64,000 nt of DNA from Psychrobacter sp. Pi2-52 (GTDB lineage Bacteria; Pseudomonadota; Gammaproteobacteria; Pseudomonadales; Moraxellaceae), in contig NZ_CAJHBS010000002.1 in NCBI RefSeq assembly GCF_904846705.1, positions 211,371-275,370 of the forward strand, in the 5' to 3' direction. Shown here piece after piece: positions 39,633 through 48,923 of this stretch. The notes beneath the pieces are model-generated. The model did not search any database. It was not told the DNA's origin and was given only the letters and a program-made list of their open reading frames with translations. Position 1 is the first letter of the stretch, and each line of letters opens with the position of its first letter. The position numbers were made by a program, and so were the translations under genes.

Positions 39633-39724
39633 GTTATAGTCAATCACTCTGTAAACGAGTGATAACTATAAAAGAGTGACAGTGTTGACCTTGCTTGAAA
39701 AACAGCTATTAAAAAGACAATCAT

Positions 39725-39757
39725 GAAAAAAGCGATGCAAATGTGTCGCTTTTTTTG
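39725..39757 (+). terminator. intrinsic terminator of the CheX operon
   Basis: AAAAAAGCGA, loop, TCGCTTTTTTT about 95 bp after the second CheX-like gene. Confidence 0.8.
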
Positions 39758-39833
39758 TTTTATTATCGCCATAGTTTGTTTTTATCTTATTGATACGCTA
39801 CGAATAAACTGCTGGAGATTCTAAGACGTTATG

Positions 39834-39842
39834 TGATAAAAT
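39834..39842 (+). promoter_or_regulatory. possible extended -10 promoter of rpsB
   Basis: TGATAAAAT is an extended -10 element (TGN plus TAAAAT). No good -35 lies 17 bp upstream. Confidence 0.35.
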
Positions 39843-40096
39843 ACAGCGCAGCTATTTTTTATAATTCACTTTATAGTTTAGATTTGGGCATTTGCTTTAA
39901 TCTAGCGATAGCTTCTTTTTTAAACCAACCAATGACACACACATCATGGCAAAAAATTGCTGGGTGTTTGGCGACTTGATTAATTTGTGATCTGTTAGTG
40001 CATTACTAATGAAAACTAACTGGTAGCAGATGCGTGTCGCTAAATAGGCTGTTTTTGTGATGTGGAGGCATAACCCAACCAATAGGATATATTCTC

Positions 40097-40888
40097 ATGG
40101 CTACAAAGAATCCAACCAAAATCGAAATGCGCGACTTACTACAAGCAGGCGCTCACTTTGGTCACCAAACACGTTTTTGGAACCCAAAAATGGGTCCATA
40201 CATCTTTGGCGCACGTAACAAGATCCATATCATCAACCTAGAGCACACCGTAAAAGCGTTCAACGAAGCGTTGACTTACGTAAACGGCCTAGCTGCTAAG
40301 AAAAACAAAGTATTATTTGTTGGTACTAAACGCGCTGCAAGCGGTATCGTACGTGAGCAAGCAGCTCGCGCTGGTATGCCATACGTTGACCATCGCTGGT
40401 TAGGTGGTATGTTGACTAACTGGAAAACTCTACGCCAGTCAATCAACCGTCTAAAAGAGCTAGAAAAGCAAGCAGAAGACGGTACTTTCGCTAAGCTAAC
40501 TAAGCGTGAAGCGCTAGAGCGTACTCGCGATATGGAAAAACTTGAGCGTTCACTAGGTGGTATCAAAGACATGGGCGGCCTACCTGACGCTATCTTCGTA
40601 GTAGACGTAGATCACGAAGCGATCGCTATTAAAGAAGCCAAGAACTTGGGTATCCCAGTTATCGGTATCGTTGATACTAACTCTAGCCCAGACAACGTTG
40701 ATTACATCATCCCAGCTAACGATGATGCTATCCGTGCTGTGACTTTGTACGTAACTTCTATGGCTGATGCTATCATCGCTGGTAAAGAATACGCACAAAC
40801 TCAAGCTGGTGGTAAAGCTGAGCAAGCACCTGCTGCAACTGAAGAAGCGCCAGCTGCAGAAGAAGCTGCTGCAACTCCAGCAGAATAA
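40097..40888 (+). CDS. rpsB: 30S ribosomal protein S2
   Basis: A 263 aa S2 protein. [16 protein letters not shown] is at the N-terminus, [12 protein letters not shown] is in the core and [12 protein letters not shown] near residue 165. The C-terminal tail is Ala/Glu-rich low-complexity sequence. It sits directly before tsf, the universal order. Confidence 0.98.
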   Translation: MATKNPTKIEMRDLLQAGAHFGHQTRFWNPKMGPYIFGARNKIHIINLEHTVKAFNEALTYVNGLAAKKNKVLFVGTKRAASGIVREQAARAGMPYVDHRWLGGMLTNWKTLRQSINRLKELEKQAEDGTFAKLTKREALERTRDMEKLERSLGGIKDMGGLPDAIFVVDVDHEAIAIKEAKNLGIPVIGIVDTNSSPDNVDYIIPANDDAIRAVTLYVTSMADAIIAGKEYAQTQAGGKAEQAPAATEEAPAAEEAAATPAE

Positions 40889-41263
40889 GTAGCTGACTTA
40901 AAAAGTTTAACTTTGTAAGGATGCCTTGATAGTGTATCTATCAGCATCCATATAATGTTTTGAACAGCGTATAAGCTCATAATAGGCATGATGTAGTTTT
41001 ACTCGTCATGCCTTGTTATTGAATAAAGCCTTATTAATAACGCCATGCATATAAGCTAGCAGCTGTTGAGCGAGTATTATCGCTCCTACTGGTTATATCG
41101 CTATATTGTAGAGATGTTATTTGTTTGACATCATTTATGGCTATATTAGTAATCGTTCAAGACGAGCTGTCTGCTAGACTTTAAGTAATACCAAAATATC
41201 GAATAGAAATACAGCATTTAGAAATACAGCACTCCTATACATAACTATACTAAGGTGACTCTT
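40889..41263. other. rpsB-tsf intergenic region with hairpins
   Basis: An unusually long spacer with three inverted repeats: GGATGC..TGATAG / CTATCA GCATCC (40919-40949), AGGCATGA / TCATGCCT (40984-41013) and GAGCGA / TCGCTC (41068-41085). None has a proper T run. They may be attenuators, processing sites or mRNA stabilisers between the two genes. Confidence 0.5.
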
Positions 41264-42145
41264 ATGACAGAAGTAAAAGTATCTGCCAAAATGGTAAAAG
41301 AATTGCGTGACCGTACTGGTCTTGGCATGATGGAATGTAAAAAAGCGTTAGAAGAATCAAACGGTGATGTTGAAGTTGCCATTGATAACCTACGTAAATC
41401 TGGTCAAGCTAAAGCAGCTAAAAAAGCGGGTAACATCGCAGCTGACGGCGCTATCATCATCGCTCAAGGCGAGAACAAAGCATTCTTGCTAGAAGTTAAC
41501 TGCCAGACTGATTTCGTTGCAAAAGATGACAGCTTCACTGCATTTGCAGAAAAAGTTGCTAACCTTGCATTAGAAAACAACGTAACTGACGTTGCTGCTA
41601 TCTCTGAATTGTCTTATGGCGAAGGTCAGACTGTTGAAGAAGCACGTGTATCTCTAGTACAGAAAATCGGTGAAAACATCCAGATTCGCCGCGTTGAAAC
41701 ACTTGAAGGTGCTAACATCGCTGCATACCGTCATGGTCTGCGTATCGGTGTAGTGGTATCTTATGAAGGTGGCGACGCTGACACTGGTAAAAACCTTGCT
41801 ATGCATATCGCTGCATTCAACCCTGTTGCTGTAGATGACGAAGATGTTGCTGCTGACGTATTGGCACGCGAAAAAGACATCATCGAAGCGAAAGCTCGTG
41901 AGTCTGGCAAGCCTGACAACATCGTTGAAAAAATGATCGAAGGTGGCCTACGTAAGTACCTAGACGAAGTAACTTTACTACGTCAGCCATACGTTATGGA
42001 CAACGACAAGAAAGTTGGCGAAGTCCTAAAAGCTGAAGGCGTAAAAGTACTTGGCTTTAAACGTCTAGAAGTTGGTGAAGGCATCGAGAAGAAGCAAGAA
42101 GACTTCGCTGCTGAAGTTGCTGCAACTCAGGCTGCTAACAAGTAA
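41264..42145 (+). CDS. tsf: elongation factor Ts
   Basis: EF-Ts recycles EF-Tu by GDP/GTP exchange. The N-terminal UBA-like part [19 protein letters not shown] and the core signature [12 protein letters not shown] are clear. ATG at 41264 (293 aa) with AAGGTGA upstream is chosen; the frame also opens at GTG 41255, which would add three residues and overlap the ribosome site. Confidence 0.98.
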   Translation: MTEVKVSAKMVKELRDRTGLGMMECKKALEESNGDVEVAIDNLRKSGQAKAAKKAGNIAADGAIIIAQGENKAFLLEVNCQTDFVAKDDSFTAFAEKVANLALENNVTDVAAISELSYGEGQTVEEARVSLVQKIGENIQIRRVETLEGANIAAYRHGLRIGVVVSYEGGDADTGKNLAMHIAAFNPVAVDDEDVAADVLAREKDIIEAKARESGKPDNIVEKMIEGGLRKYLDEVTLLRQPYVMDNDKKVGEVLKAEGVKVLGFKRLEVGEGIEKKQEDFAAEVAATQAANK

Positions 42146-42250
42146 GCACCAAATAGTATTGGATCAGGCTGTGAGTCCTTAATTGTGGCTTACAGTTTGG
42201 CTTTATCACTCTTAATGTATCAAGATATAAAGCATCATGACATAAAGCGT

Positions 42251-42300
42251 CCAGACATAAAAAGGCCCATTAATTCGTTAATGGGCTTTTTTATGTCTGG
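42251..42300. terminator. long bidirectional terminator with TTCG loop
   Basis: The arms CCAGACATAAAAAGGCCC.. and ..GGGCTTTTTTATGTCTGG form a stem of about 23 bp closed by a TTCG tetraloop. One G-U pair breaks the symmetry. It serves convergent tsf and the transglycosylase gene. Confidence 0.95.
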
Positions 42301-42316
42301 CTTTTAGATAACTGGC

Positions 42317-43123
42317 TTAGCGTAAAGCCGCGTAGGCTGAGTTGGCATAGCTAGCACTATTCACATTGCTGCTAGTAGCATAACTGACATTTTGTAAGCC
42401 ATTACTTGTACTGGTGCTACTGGTTTGATTGTTAGCACTGATACTTGCACCAAACAGTCCGGCATCGTTTTTATACAGGCTATGATAACGGCTCATCACT
42501 CTTTGAACATAGTTACGTGTTTCTTTGAACGGAGGGATGCCACCGTATTTATCGACATTGCCTTCACCTGCATTGTAACCTGCGACAGCATGTTCGACAT
42601 TATTATTGAAGCGGCGCATAAGCCACGCGATATATTTGGCTGATCCTTCGATATTATCTGCAGGGTTCCAAGGATTGCTGACATTGAAACGGCGCGCAGT
42701 CGCTGGCATTAACTGCATCAGGCCTTGCGCCCCCACTGGTGAGCGTGCGTTTGGATTGAAAGCTGATTCAGTGTGCATCATCGCTTTCATTAGGGCAGGG
42801 TCCACACCGTTGCGCTCAGCGGACGCACGAATGTAGCTGTCGTAAGAGTTGCGACTTCCGCTGTTGCTAGCGGCACTGCTACCATAGCTATCGCTACTTC
42901 CGTCATACATCTTAGAGTCTTTATAATAAGTTACTTTTACTTTTTTGGTAAACTTATCAAAATTTCCACTAGGATTGACGTTGGTCAACAGTACTTGTCC
43001 ACCTTTGTCTTTGTAAATATACATATTGCCTGCATTGGCAGCGACAGAAAAGCTCGAAAGAGCAATGGCACTTAGTAAAAGGGGAGATAAGCAGCGAGTC
43101 ATCAAAGTAGCCGTATTTATCAT
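42317..43123 (-). CDS. lytic transglycosylase with DUF4124-like N-terminus
   Basis: A 268 aa exported protein. Its signal peptide ends near S-V-A-A-N-A. A short DUF4124-like strand pair (MYIYKDKGGQVLLTNVNPSG) follows, then an SLT domain (about residues 95-205) with the catalytic glutamate in M-H-T-E-S-A-F-N-P-N-A-R-S, G-A-Q-G-L-M-Q-L-M-P-A-T-A and A-G-Y-N-A-G-E-G. The enzyme cleaves peptidoglycan to 1,6-anhydromuropeptides in the periplasm. The C-terminal 50 residues are Ser/Asn-rich and low complexity. Confidence 0.94.
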   Translation of the reverse strand: MINTATLMTRCLSPLLLSAIALSSFSVAANAGNMYIYKDKGGQVLLTNVNPSGNFDKFTKKVKVTYYKDSKMYDGSSDSYGSSAASNSGSRNSYDSYIRASAERNGVDPALMKAMMHTESAFNPNARSPVGAQGLMQLMPATARRFNVSNPWNPADNIEGSAKYIAWLMRRFNNNVEHAVAGYNAGEGNVDKYGGIPPFKETRNYVQRVMSRYHSLYKNDAGLFGASISANNQTSSTSTSNGLQNVSYATSSNVNSASYANSAYAALR

Positions 43124-43609
43124 AGTAAAATCACTTTTTATCGAATAACAGCAAATTGTTTTGCCTACATATGCATTGATTTAGGCGCTTAAGCGGTTAC
43201 TGATTTTGCAGAATTATTTAGCCCACTGTGAGGACAGCAGCTTAGCAATTATCACTTTCAATAAGGAACCACTTGCAATAGATACAAAAAATAATAGTTG
43301 CTTACTATAACATATAATAACTTTTTGGCGCATCAGATTGACAAACTAAGTTGTAAAATCAGATTTCTATTATTAAATAACCTTAGATAAATCAATATAT
43401 TAACTTTTCTAAGTTAATTAATGAGCCATTTGTAGTGGGCTTTTTGCGCTTATGAATTCATATAAATAAAGTGTCTCAATTTTTTAAGAAATAATGATGA
43501 CATTTGAATAGTTGAGGTAATCTTTAATCTGAAATCAACAGTAAATAAGCCTATTAATGGTTAAATTTTTAAAAATATAAGAATAGTTTAGGTAGGGTTT
43601 TAGTGATGA
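43124..43609. other. AT-rich intergenic region
   Basis: 486 bp between the transglycosylase start and the lrgB-like stop. No gene, RNA or clear terminator was recognised. It probably holds the transglycosylase promoter. Confidence 0.4.
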
Positions 43610-44299
43610 CTAGATACCAATAGCGCTGATAAAGATAGGCACCCAAACCGCGGTAACTAACCCGTTCACTGCCAAGCCAAATGCTGCATAACGTCCTGCC
43701 GTATGACTGATTTGCCATGCTTCTACAGTACCAAACGCGTGAGCCGCTAGCCCCAGTGCTAGACCTTTAGCACGGTCATCATTGATACCGCGGAACAAAA
43801 ATCGCGCGACCGTACCACCTATCAGACCTGAGACGATGATAATTAGGTTAGCCATTGCTAATGGTGCTTTGATTAAATCTGCGACACTCAGGCCAATCGG
43901 CGTCGTCACAGAGCGGGTAGCGAAAGCCAATAGGGTTTCATGGCTGAGTGAAAATAAGTAAGCCAACGACATAGGCAGTAATGCACCAACGACACTAGCA
44001 ATAGCGACAATTAGAGTGAGTTTTTTGACTGGTAAGCCTTTGAAATTCATCGCCGCCAATGGCACAGCCAGAAGTACAGTGACATATCCCAACAGATGGT
44101 CAAATACAGGTTTCGCCGCGCTGTAATAGTTGTTGTAATCCCACTGCAGTAAAAATAGGAAAACAAGTACTAGGACAAGTGCGGTAATGACCATCGGTAG
44201 CCATGACAACTTACGTGCCAATACACGTGCAGTTACGTGTGCTGCTAATGTCAATAATATTGCGGCTAGGGTTGCCATAAATACGCTGTCAAAAGTCAT
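43610..44299 (-). CDS. LrgB/CidB-family membrane protein
   Basis: A multi-spanning protein. The family signatures are A-T-R-S-V-T-T-P-I-G-L-S and G-L-A-A-H-A-F-G-T-V-E-A-W. LrgB-type proteins work with LrgA-type holin-like proteins in control of murein hydrolase activity, or in export of small metabolites such as pyruvate or glycolate. ATG at 44299 (229 aa) with GGAGAG just upstream is preferred over an upstream in-frame start at 44428, which would overlap the lrgA-like gene. It lies 16 bp after that gene, as a two-gene operon. Confidence 0.9.
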   Translation of the reverse strand: MTFDSVFMATLAAILLTLAAHVTARVLARKLSWLPMVITALVLVLVFLFLLQWDYNNYYSAAKPVFDHLLGYVTVLLAVPLAAMNFKGLPVKKLTLIVAIASVVGALLPMSLAYLFSLSHETLLAFATRSVTTPIGLSVADLIKAPLAMANLIIIVSGLIGGTVARFLFRGINDDRAKGLALGLAAHAFGTVEAWQISHTAGRYAAFGLAVNGLVTAVWVPIFISAIGI

Positions 44300-44315
44300 A
44301 ATATCTCTCCGCAGC

Positions 44316-44750
44316 TCACGGCTGTCCCTTTTGCTCAGTGGTAGTCGTACTATCAATGTTTGCAGCGTGGTTGAGCCAGCGATTGGCCAGTAATGCCAGT
44401 CCCCACAATGGGATGAGCGTACTAACAATCATCGTTATCATCACACCCAATAGCTCATCTCCTAGAGCAAATAGCAACAGGCCTGCACCAGCAGAAACTG
44501 GTAAGAAGGCAAAACCACTATCGACTAGTAAAGTATTACTGGCCTGTGTGAGCCAGCTCGGTAATCCCTTAAGCAATCGCCACGCCATCAAAATAACAAA
44601 CATCGCAACCAAACCGACAATATTGGCCGCTTTTTCGATGCCTGCCATTTGACAGAGAACAACCGCCGTTTCTCGGACAACGATAACCATGGTCAACGTT
44701 AGAATTAACGCAAGCCATAGTGGGAGATGGGGAGAGTGAGCAGGCTTCAT
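44316..44750 (-). CDS. LrgA/CidA-family holin-like protein
   Basis: A small membrane protein with four hydrophobic segments and the LrgA/CidA pattern near the third (L-P-V-S-A-G-A-G-L-L-L-F). ATG at 44750 gives 144 aa and puts the first TM near the N-terminus. An upstream in-frame GTG at 44810 would add 20 residues. It is paired with the LrgB-like gene. Identification rests on the motif plus the pairing; sequence similarity to characterised LrgA is modest. Confidence 0.8.
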   Translation of the reverse strand: MKPAHSPHLPLWLALILTLTMVIVVRETAVVLCQMAGIEKAANIVGLVAMFVILMAWRLLKGLPSWLTQASNTLLVDSGFAFLPVSAGAGLLLFALGDELLGVMITMIVSTLIPLWGLALLANRWLNHAANIDSTTTTEQKGQP

Positions 44751-45126
44751 AAGCAATTCTGGCCAAGTCAGATATAAATGGATGGTGTACCAAGCAAAGT
44801 ATGTGATCACACCAAGAACGCAACGTAGAAAATGATGCTATAAATACTGATAGTAGCAATGATTCACTTTTAAAGTATTAACGCTATCTATCAATATTTG
44901 TTGAATATATAACAGGCGATTATATAGAGAGTGGGGCAACTAATAAAGCCTATGCACTGTGACTCGTCATATCCAAAAAAAATAGACGATATCAATGGAT
45001 ATCGTCTATTCTATTTTAACGTAATATATAAGGGCCTATGGTCTAACAGTATGAATCAAACGTTCATTCAGTTACTGCCGCAAATGACTCACTTTAACCA
45101 TAGTTCTTATTTTACAGAAACAACTA
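44751..45126. other. intergenic region with hflX terminator
   Basis: It holds the minus-strand terminator at 44975-45013 and presumably the lrgA promoter. Open frames on the plus strand here show no recognisable features. Confidence 0.4.
44975..45013 (-). terminator. intrinsic terminator of hflX
   Basis: A 13-bp stem AATAGACGATATC / GATATCGTCTATT. Read on the minus strand it is followed by a run of eight T. Confidence 0.88.
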
Positions 45127-46554
45127 TTATTTTTCTGAATCAGCTGCTTCTGAGTTTAATGCATCAAACTCGTCAAACGCTTTTTCTTCAGCCTCTGTCA
45201 TGGTTGGCTCTTCAACGTCATCAACCTTTTCAAACTCTTCAAGTACCGGCATCAGTAGTGTTGCTTGTGCAAGCGGCAACACATCGATAGGTTTCAAGTT
45301 GGCTTGACCCAGTAACTGTCTTAGACGGTCACTTGGCAACCGAATCGTCAGACATTCACGACCCGTATCGTCATAGCTTTCTTCTTCAATAACACCCAGT
45401 TCATATAAGGTGTTTTTGAACTGTCCAGCATCATACGGCAAGGTCAGATCAAACGTCGTCAGTTTACCTGTCAGCAGTTGCTGTACGGCAAGCGTTAGCT
45501 CTTCCATGCCTAGGTTCTGTCTAGAAGAAACATAGACGCGGTTTGGCTGACCTTCGCTAGCATAGCCGATATGTGCAGGTTCATCAGTCAAATCAATCTT
45601 GTTGTAGACATTGAGCACAGGTACGTCGTTATCGATTTCTGCCAATACCTCTTTGACCGCCTGAATCTGCTCGTGCATATCTTCGCTAGAGGAGTCGATG
45701 ACGTGCAATAACAAGTCTGCTTCTAGTGTTTCCTCTAAGGTTGCATGAAAAGACTCAACCAGCTCATGCGGCAGATGACGGACAAAACCAACCGTATCGA
45801 CTAAGACGACACGACCAACTCCCTGCCAGTCTAAACGACGCAGAGTAGGATCTAGCGTCGCAAACAATTTATCAGCAGCATAGATGTTTTCATCAACCAA
45901 ACGATTGAACAAAGTAGATTTGCCCGCATTGGTATAGCCGACCAGTGAAATGGTCGGTACGTCAGATTTTTGGCGACGGGCACGACCTTGCGCACGGGTC
46001 TGACGGACTTTTTCTAGTTTGCTCTTTAGCTGATTGACGCGCGTCTGTAGTAGACGGCGATCGGTCTCAAGCTGAGTCTCACCCGGTCCACGTAGACCAA
46101 TACCACCTTTTTGACGTTCCAAATGCGTCCAACCACGTACCAGACGCGTCGATAGATGGTTAAGCTGAGCCAGCTCTACCTGCAGCTTACCTTCATAGGT
46201 ACGGGCACGCTGCGCAAAAATATCCAAAATTAAACCAGTACGATCCAACACGCGGCACTTCACTAGCGCTTCGATATTACGCTCTTGTGATGGCGACAGG
46301 CTGTGGTTAAACAGTACGATATCGGCTTCGTGTTCGCGTACCAACTCTGCGATTTCTTCTGCTTTTCCGCTACCAACAAAGTATTTGGCGTCAGGACGCG
46401 AGCGTGATCCAGTGACTAGTGCCAAACGATCGGCACCTGCTGAATCAGCCAACAGCTCAAATTCACTAAGATCATCAGGATCTTGAATTTGGCGGATGTC
46501 TAAATGTACTAAAATGGCGCGTTCGCCACCTTCATGTCTTTCAAAATAATCCAA
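45127..46554 (-). CDS. hflX: ribosome-associated GTPase HflX
   Basis: HflX splits stalled or heat-damaged 70S ribosomes. The 475 aa product has the HflX N-terminal domain (E-L-L-A-D-S-A-G-A and Y-F-V-G-S-G-K-A-E-E-I-A), a coiled region with G-G-I-G-L-R-G-P-G-E-T-Q-L-E-T-D, and the G domain (GYTNAGKSTLFN; D-T-V-G-F-V-R; N-K-I-D). The acidic C-terminal tail is longer than in E. coli. Its usual neighbour hfq is absent here. Confidence 0.97.
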   Translation of the reverse strand: MDYFERHEGGERAILVHLDIRQIQDPDDLSEFELLADSAGADRLALVTGSRSRPDAKYFVGSGKAEEIAELVREHEADIVLFNHSLSPSQERNIEALVKCRVLDRTGLILDIFAQRARTYEGKLQVELAQLNHLSTRLVRGWTHLERQKGGIGLRGPGETQLETDRRLLQTRVNQLKSKLEKVRQTRAQGRARRQKSDVPTISLVGYTNAGKSTLFNRLVDENIYAADKLFATLDPTLRRLDWQGVGRVVLVDTVGFVRHLPHELVESFHATLEETLEADLLLHVIDSSSEDMHEQIQAVKEVLAEIDNDVPVLNVYNKIDLTDEPAHIGYASEGQPNRVYVSSRQNLGMEELTLAVQQLLTGKLTTFDLTLPYDAGQFKNTLYELGVIEEESYDDTGRECLTIRLPSDRLRQLLGQANLKPIDVLPLAQATLLMPVLEEFEKVDDVEEPTMTEAEEKAFDEFDALNSEAADSEK

Positions 46555-46762
46555 AGAGTATCACCTATTTAATAAAGTAAATGTCTCGCTATAATCAGCT
46601 CAATAAGCTTCAACGTAGCGTTCATATGATTATCTATATATGGTCTTATCACTTGATATTAAAGCGTATTAGCATAATTAGCGATGGTTTTATGTTACAG
46701 CGTTTGCTGCGGATAATTTTTTATAAATCTGCTTTATTACCCGTTTGTATAAAAGTCAGCAC
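46555..46762. other. hflX-plsC divergent intergenic region
   Basis: The upstream half of a 306-bp divergent spacer. A 62-codon open frame (46581-46769) has no family resemblance or ribosome site and is rejected as a gene. Confidence 0.35.
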
Positions 46763-46809
46763 TCACTGAGTGAACAAGCTATCACTGAGTGTGCGAACTT
46801 TGTTATACT
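46763..46809 (+). promoter_or_regulatory. tandem palindromes and -10 box before the acyltransferase
   Basis: TCACTGAGTGA (46763-46773) and TCACTGAGTGT (46782-46792) are odd-centred palindromes with centres 19 bp apart. They are followed by TATACT (46804-46809) as a likely -10. The second palindrome overlaps where the -35 would be, as expected for a repressor site. Confidence 0.5.
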
Positions 46810-46860
46810 GGGCTCGTTTTTTGACTATTAAACACCCGTTATTTAATCATGAGGGCGAAG

Positions 46861-47661
46861 ATGAGCCAAGCTAAATCAAGCTTTTCACTCAGACGACAGT
46901 TGAGCCGAGGCAGACAGGTTGCTGGTATGACCACGACTATGGTCGGCGGCATACGCGCGGCGAAGCGTATCGGTGCCTTTAAGCAGCCACCACGCGAAAC
47001 CCTACCACGCTATATCCAGACATTCTGCCGCAAGATGGCAGGCTCTTTTGGTGTAAAAGTAGTAGAAGTGGAACCTGTAGAGCAGTTCCATGGCTTGTGG
47101 GTATCGAATCACGTGTCATGGATGGATATCCCTGTCGTTGGTACTGTGAGCCCAGCGTTCTTTTTATCCAAGGCTGAGATTGGTGAATGGCCTGTATTTG
47201 GTAAACTTGCTCATGCCGCAGGGACGCTTTTCATTGAGCGCGGCTCCGGTGATGCAAGCTCAGTATCGGCGCAGATTGCTGACTTTTTAGCCAAAGGTTT
47301 TTCGATTATTTTCTTCCCTGAGGCGACGACCACTAGTGGTAAAAAAGTAAAGCGCATCCATGGAACATTACTGCAAGCAGCCATTGATGCTGATGTGCCT
47401 ATCAGACCGATCATCATCGCTTATGTCAACAAAGACGGCACACTAAGCGACGCATTGCCATACTATGGTAAGCTGACGATGAAAGAAAGCATGAAAAAAG
47501 TGCTCGATAGCAAAAACGTGACCGCTTATGTATTGCCACTTGCACCTATAGATCCAGAAGGTCGTAACAAAAGCGAGCTTACCAATTTATTACAAGCACG
47601 CATGAACGAAGGGTTGGCTGAGTTGCACTCAAGAGTCCTTAGCACACCAGTTGAAGACTGA
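46861..47661 (+). CDS. PlsC-type 1-acylglycerol-3-phosphate acyltransferase
   Basis: A 266 aa membrane-associated acyltransferase with the family blocks N-H-V-S-W-M-D (H-x4-D catalytic pair), F-I-E-R-G-S-G-D and F-F-P-E-A-T-T-T. Relatives acylate lysophosphatidic acid, or ornithine-lipid and other lyso-precursors, so the acceptor is not certain. ATG at 46861 is preferred because GAGGGCG lies just upstream; an ATG at 46849 would overlap that site. The promoter has tandem palindromes. Confidence 0.92.
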   Translation: MSQAKSSFSLRRQLSRGRQVAGMTTTMVGGIRAAKRIGAFKQPPRETLPRYIQTFCRKMAGSFGVKVVEVEPVEQFHGLWVSNHVSWMDIPVVGTVSPAFFLSKAEIGEWPVFGKLAHAAGTLFIERGSGDASSVSAQIADFLAKGFSIIFFPEATTTSGKKVKRIHGTLLQAAIDADVPIRPIIIAYVNKDGTLSDALPYYGKLTMKESMKKVLDSKNVTAYVLPLAPIDPEGRNKSELTNLLQARMNEGLAELHSRVLSTPVED

Positions 47662-47718
47662 TTACTTACAGTTGAGCTAGTTAGAGTTGAGCTAGTGTAG
47701 CTAATCTCAGCCAGTCAA

Positions 47719-47757
47719 TAAAAGGGCGCAAATCGAAACGATTTGCGCCCTTTTTTA
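47719..47757. terminator. bidirectional intrinsic terminator
   Basis: AAAAGGGCGCAAATCG / CGATTTGCGCCCTTTT with T runs on both strands, between convergent acyltransferase and aldo/keto reductase genes. Confidence 0.95.
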
Positions 47758-47834
47758 TAGGAAAATTAATAGAGCGAGCATAATGTCATTTATTCAGCAG
47801 GCTCTATTAACATCCAGTCTTTATAAAAGACCAA

Positions 47835-48875
47835 CTATGGCGATGGATTAGGCTGCTGTGTGTGCACCGCTTCAATCGCTTCTAAGACATCTGCTGTTAG
47901 CTCCACATTGACACTATCGATGTTTGATTTGAGTTGCTCGGTCGTGGTTGCCCCAATGATGTTACTGGTGACAAAGTGACGAGAGTTTACGAAAGCCAAT
48001 GACATCTGCGCCATGTCCAGACCTGCATCAGCAGCTATCTTGGCATATTGCTCAGTGGCTGATTTGGCTTGCTCATTCACATAACGACCGAAACGATCAT
48101 ACATAGTCAGACGTGCACCAGTTGGACGTTTACCATCAAGATATTTACCAGACAATACACCAAAACCAAGCGGAGAATACGCCAGTAGACCAACGTTTTC
48201 ACGATGGGCAATCTCAGCCATACCAACTTCGTATAAACGGTTCAATAGGCTATATGGGTTCTGCACGGTAAGTGGTGGAATTAGACCGTTTTTATCTGCT
48301 TCCCACAGGTAGCGCATGAGTCCCCACGCGGTATCATTCGATAAACCATAAGCACGAATACGACCTTTTTTGATTTCATCGTTCAACGCTTGAATAGTCT
48401 CTAAAAATGGCGTTAAATCATCTAATGACTGTGCTGACATCTCTTCATCATAGCCGCGCTGACCGAAAAAGTTTGTTTTACGTTCAGGCCAATGCAGCTG
48501 ATAAATATCGATATAATCGCTTTGCAAGCGCTCAAGATTGCCGTCAATAGCGCTGCTGATATGCTGCGCGTTAAAGCGTGTTTGACCATCGCGCAAAAAA
48601 TCCATTGGTGATATTTTGCTGGCAAGGATGACTTTGTCACGCTGTTTGGTTTTATCAAACCAAGTACCCATGAATCGTTCGGTATCACCCTGTTTGTCTT
48701 TGTCTGGTGGTGATGGGTACATCTCGGCAGTATCCCAAAAGTTCACACCCTCAGAGAGTGCCATGTCCATTTGCTCATGTGCTTGAGCTTTATTATTTTG
48801 CTGTCCCCAAGTCATCGTACCTAGACAGATCTTAGATACTTTTTCATCGAGCTGCGGTAGCGTTGTATATTGCAT
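47835..48875 (-). CDS. tas: Tas-like NADP(H)-dependent aldo/keto reductase
   Basis: The ATG at 48875 (AGGA upstream) gives 346 aa, the same length as E. coli Tas. An upstream in-frame start at 48923 is not preferred. Aldo/keto reductase features are W-D-T-A-E-M-Y (catalytic Asp and Tyr), the lysine in I-L-A-S-K-I-S, I-D-I-Y-Q-L-H-W-P (catalytic His) and G-A-T-T-T-E-Q-L at the NADP site. The C-terminus of Tas-type proteins matches. The physiological substrate is not known. It lies 48 bp downstream of fkpB on the same strand. Confidence 0.92.
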   Translation of the reverse strand: MQYTTLPQLDEKVSKICLGTMTWGQQNNKAQAHEQMDMALSEGVNFWDTAEMYPSPPDKDKQGDTERFMGTWFDKTKQRDKVILASKISPMDFLRDGQTRFNAQHISSAIDGNLERLQSDYIDIYQLHWPERKTNFFGQRGYDEEMSAQSLDDLTPFLETIQALNDEIKKGRIRAYGLSNDTAWGLMRYLWEADKNGLIPPLTVQNPYSLLNRLYEVGMAEIAHRENVGLLAYSPLGFGVLSGKYLDGKRPTGARLTMYDRFGRYVNEQAKSATEQYAKIAADAGLDMAQMSLAFVNSRHFVTSNIIGATTTEQLKSNIDSVNVELTADVLEAIEAVHTQQPNPSP

Positions 48876-48923
48876 TCGATTGTCCTTTCTCGTTTTTTTA
48901 TTGTGGATTGTGCGTTTGGGCAA

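Larger units (their letters stand above)
39633..40096. other. intergenic region: operon terminator and rpsB leader
   Basis: It contains the terminator at 39725-39757 and a possible extended -10 promoter at 39834-39842. These would give rpsB an untranslated leader of about 250 nt. In gammaproteobacteria such as E. coli the rpsB leader mediates feedback by S2; whether this leader does so cannot be judged here. Confidence 0.45.

Noticed and set aside
44569..44859. 96-codon minus-strand frame overlapping the lrgA-like gene
   Set aside because: Shadow frame of the LrgA-like coding region with no domain features.
46581..46769. 62-codon plus-strand frame between hflX and the acyltransferase
   Set aside because: No ribosome site, no family resemblance, and it runs into the tandem-palindrome promoter region.
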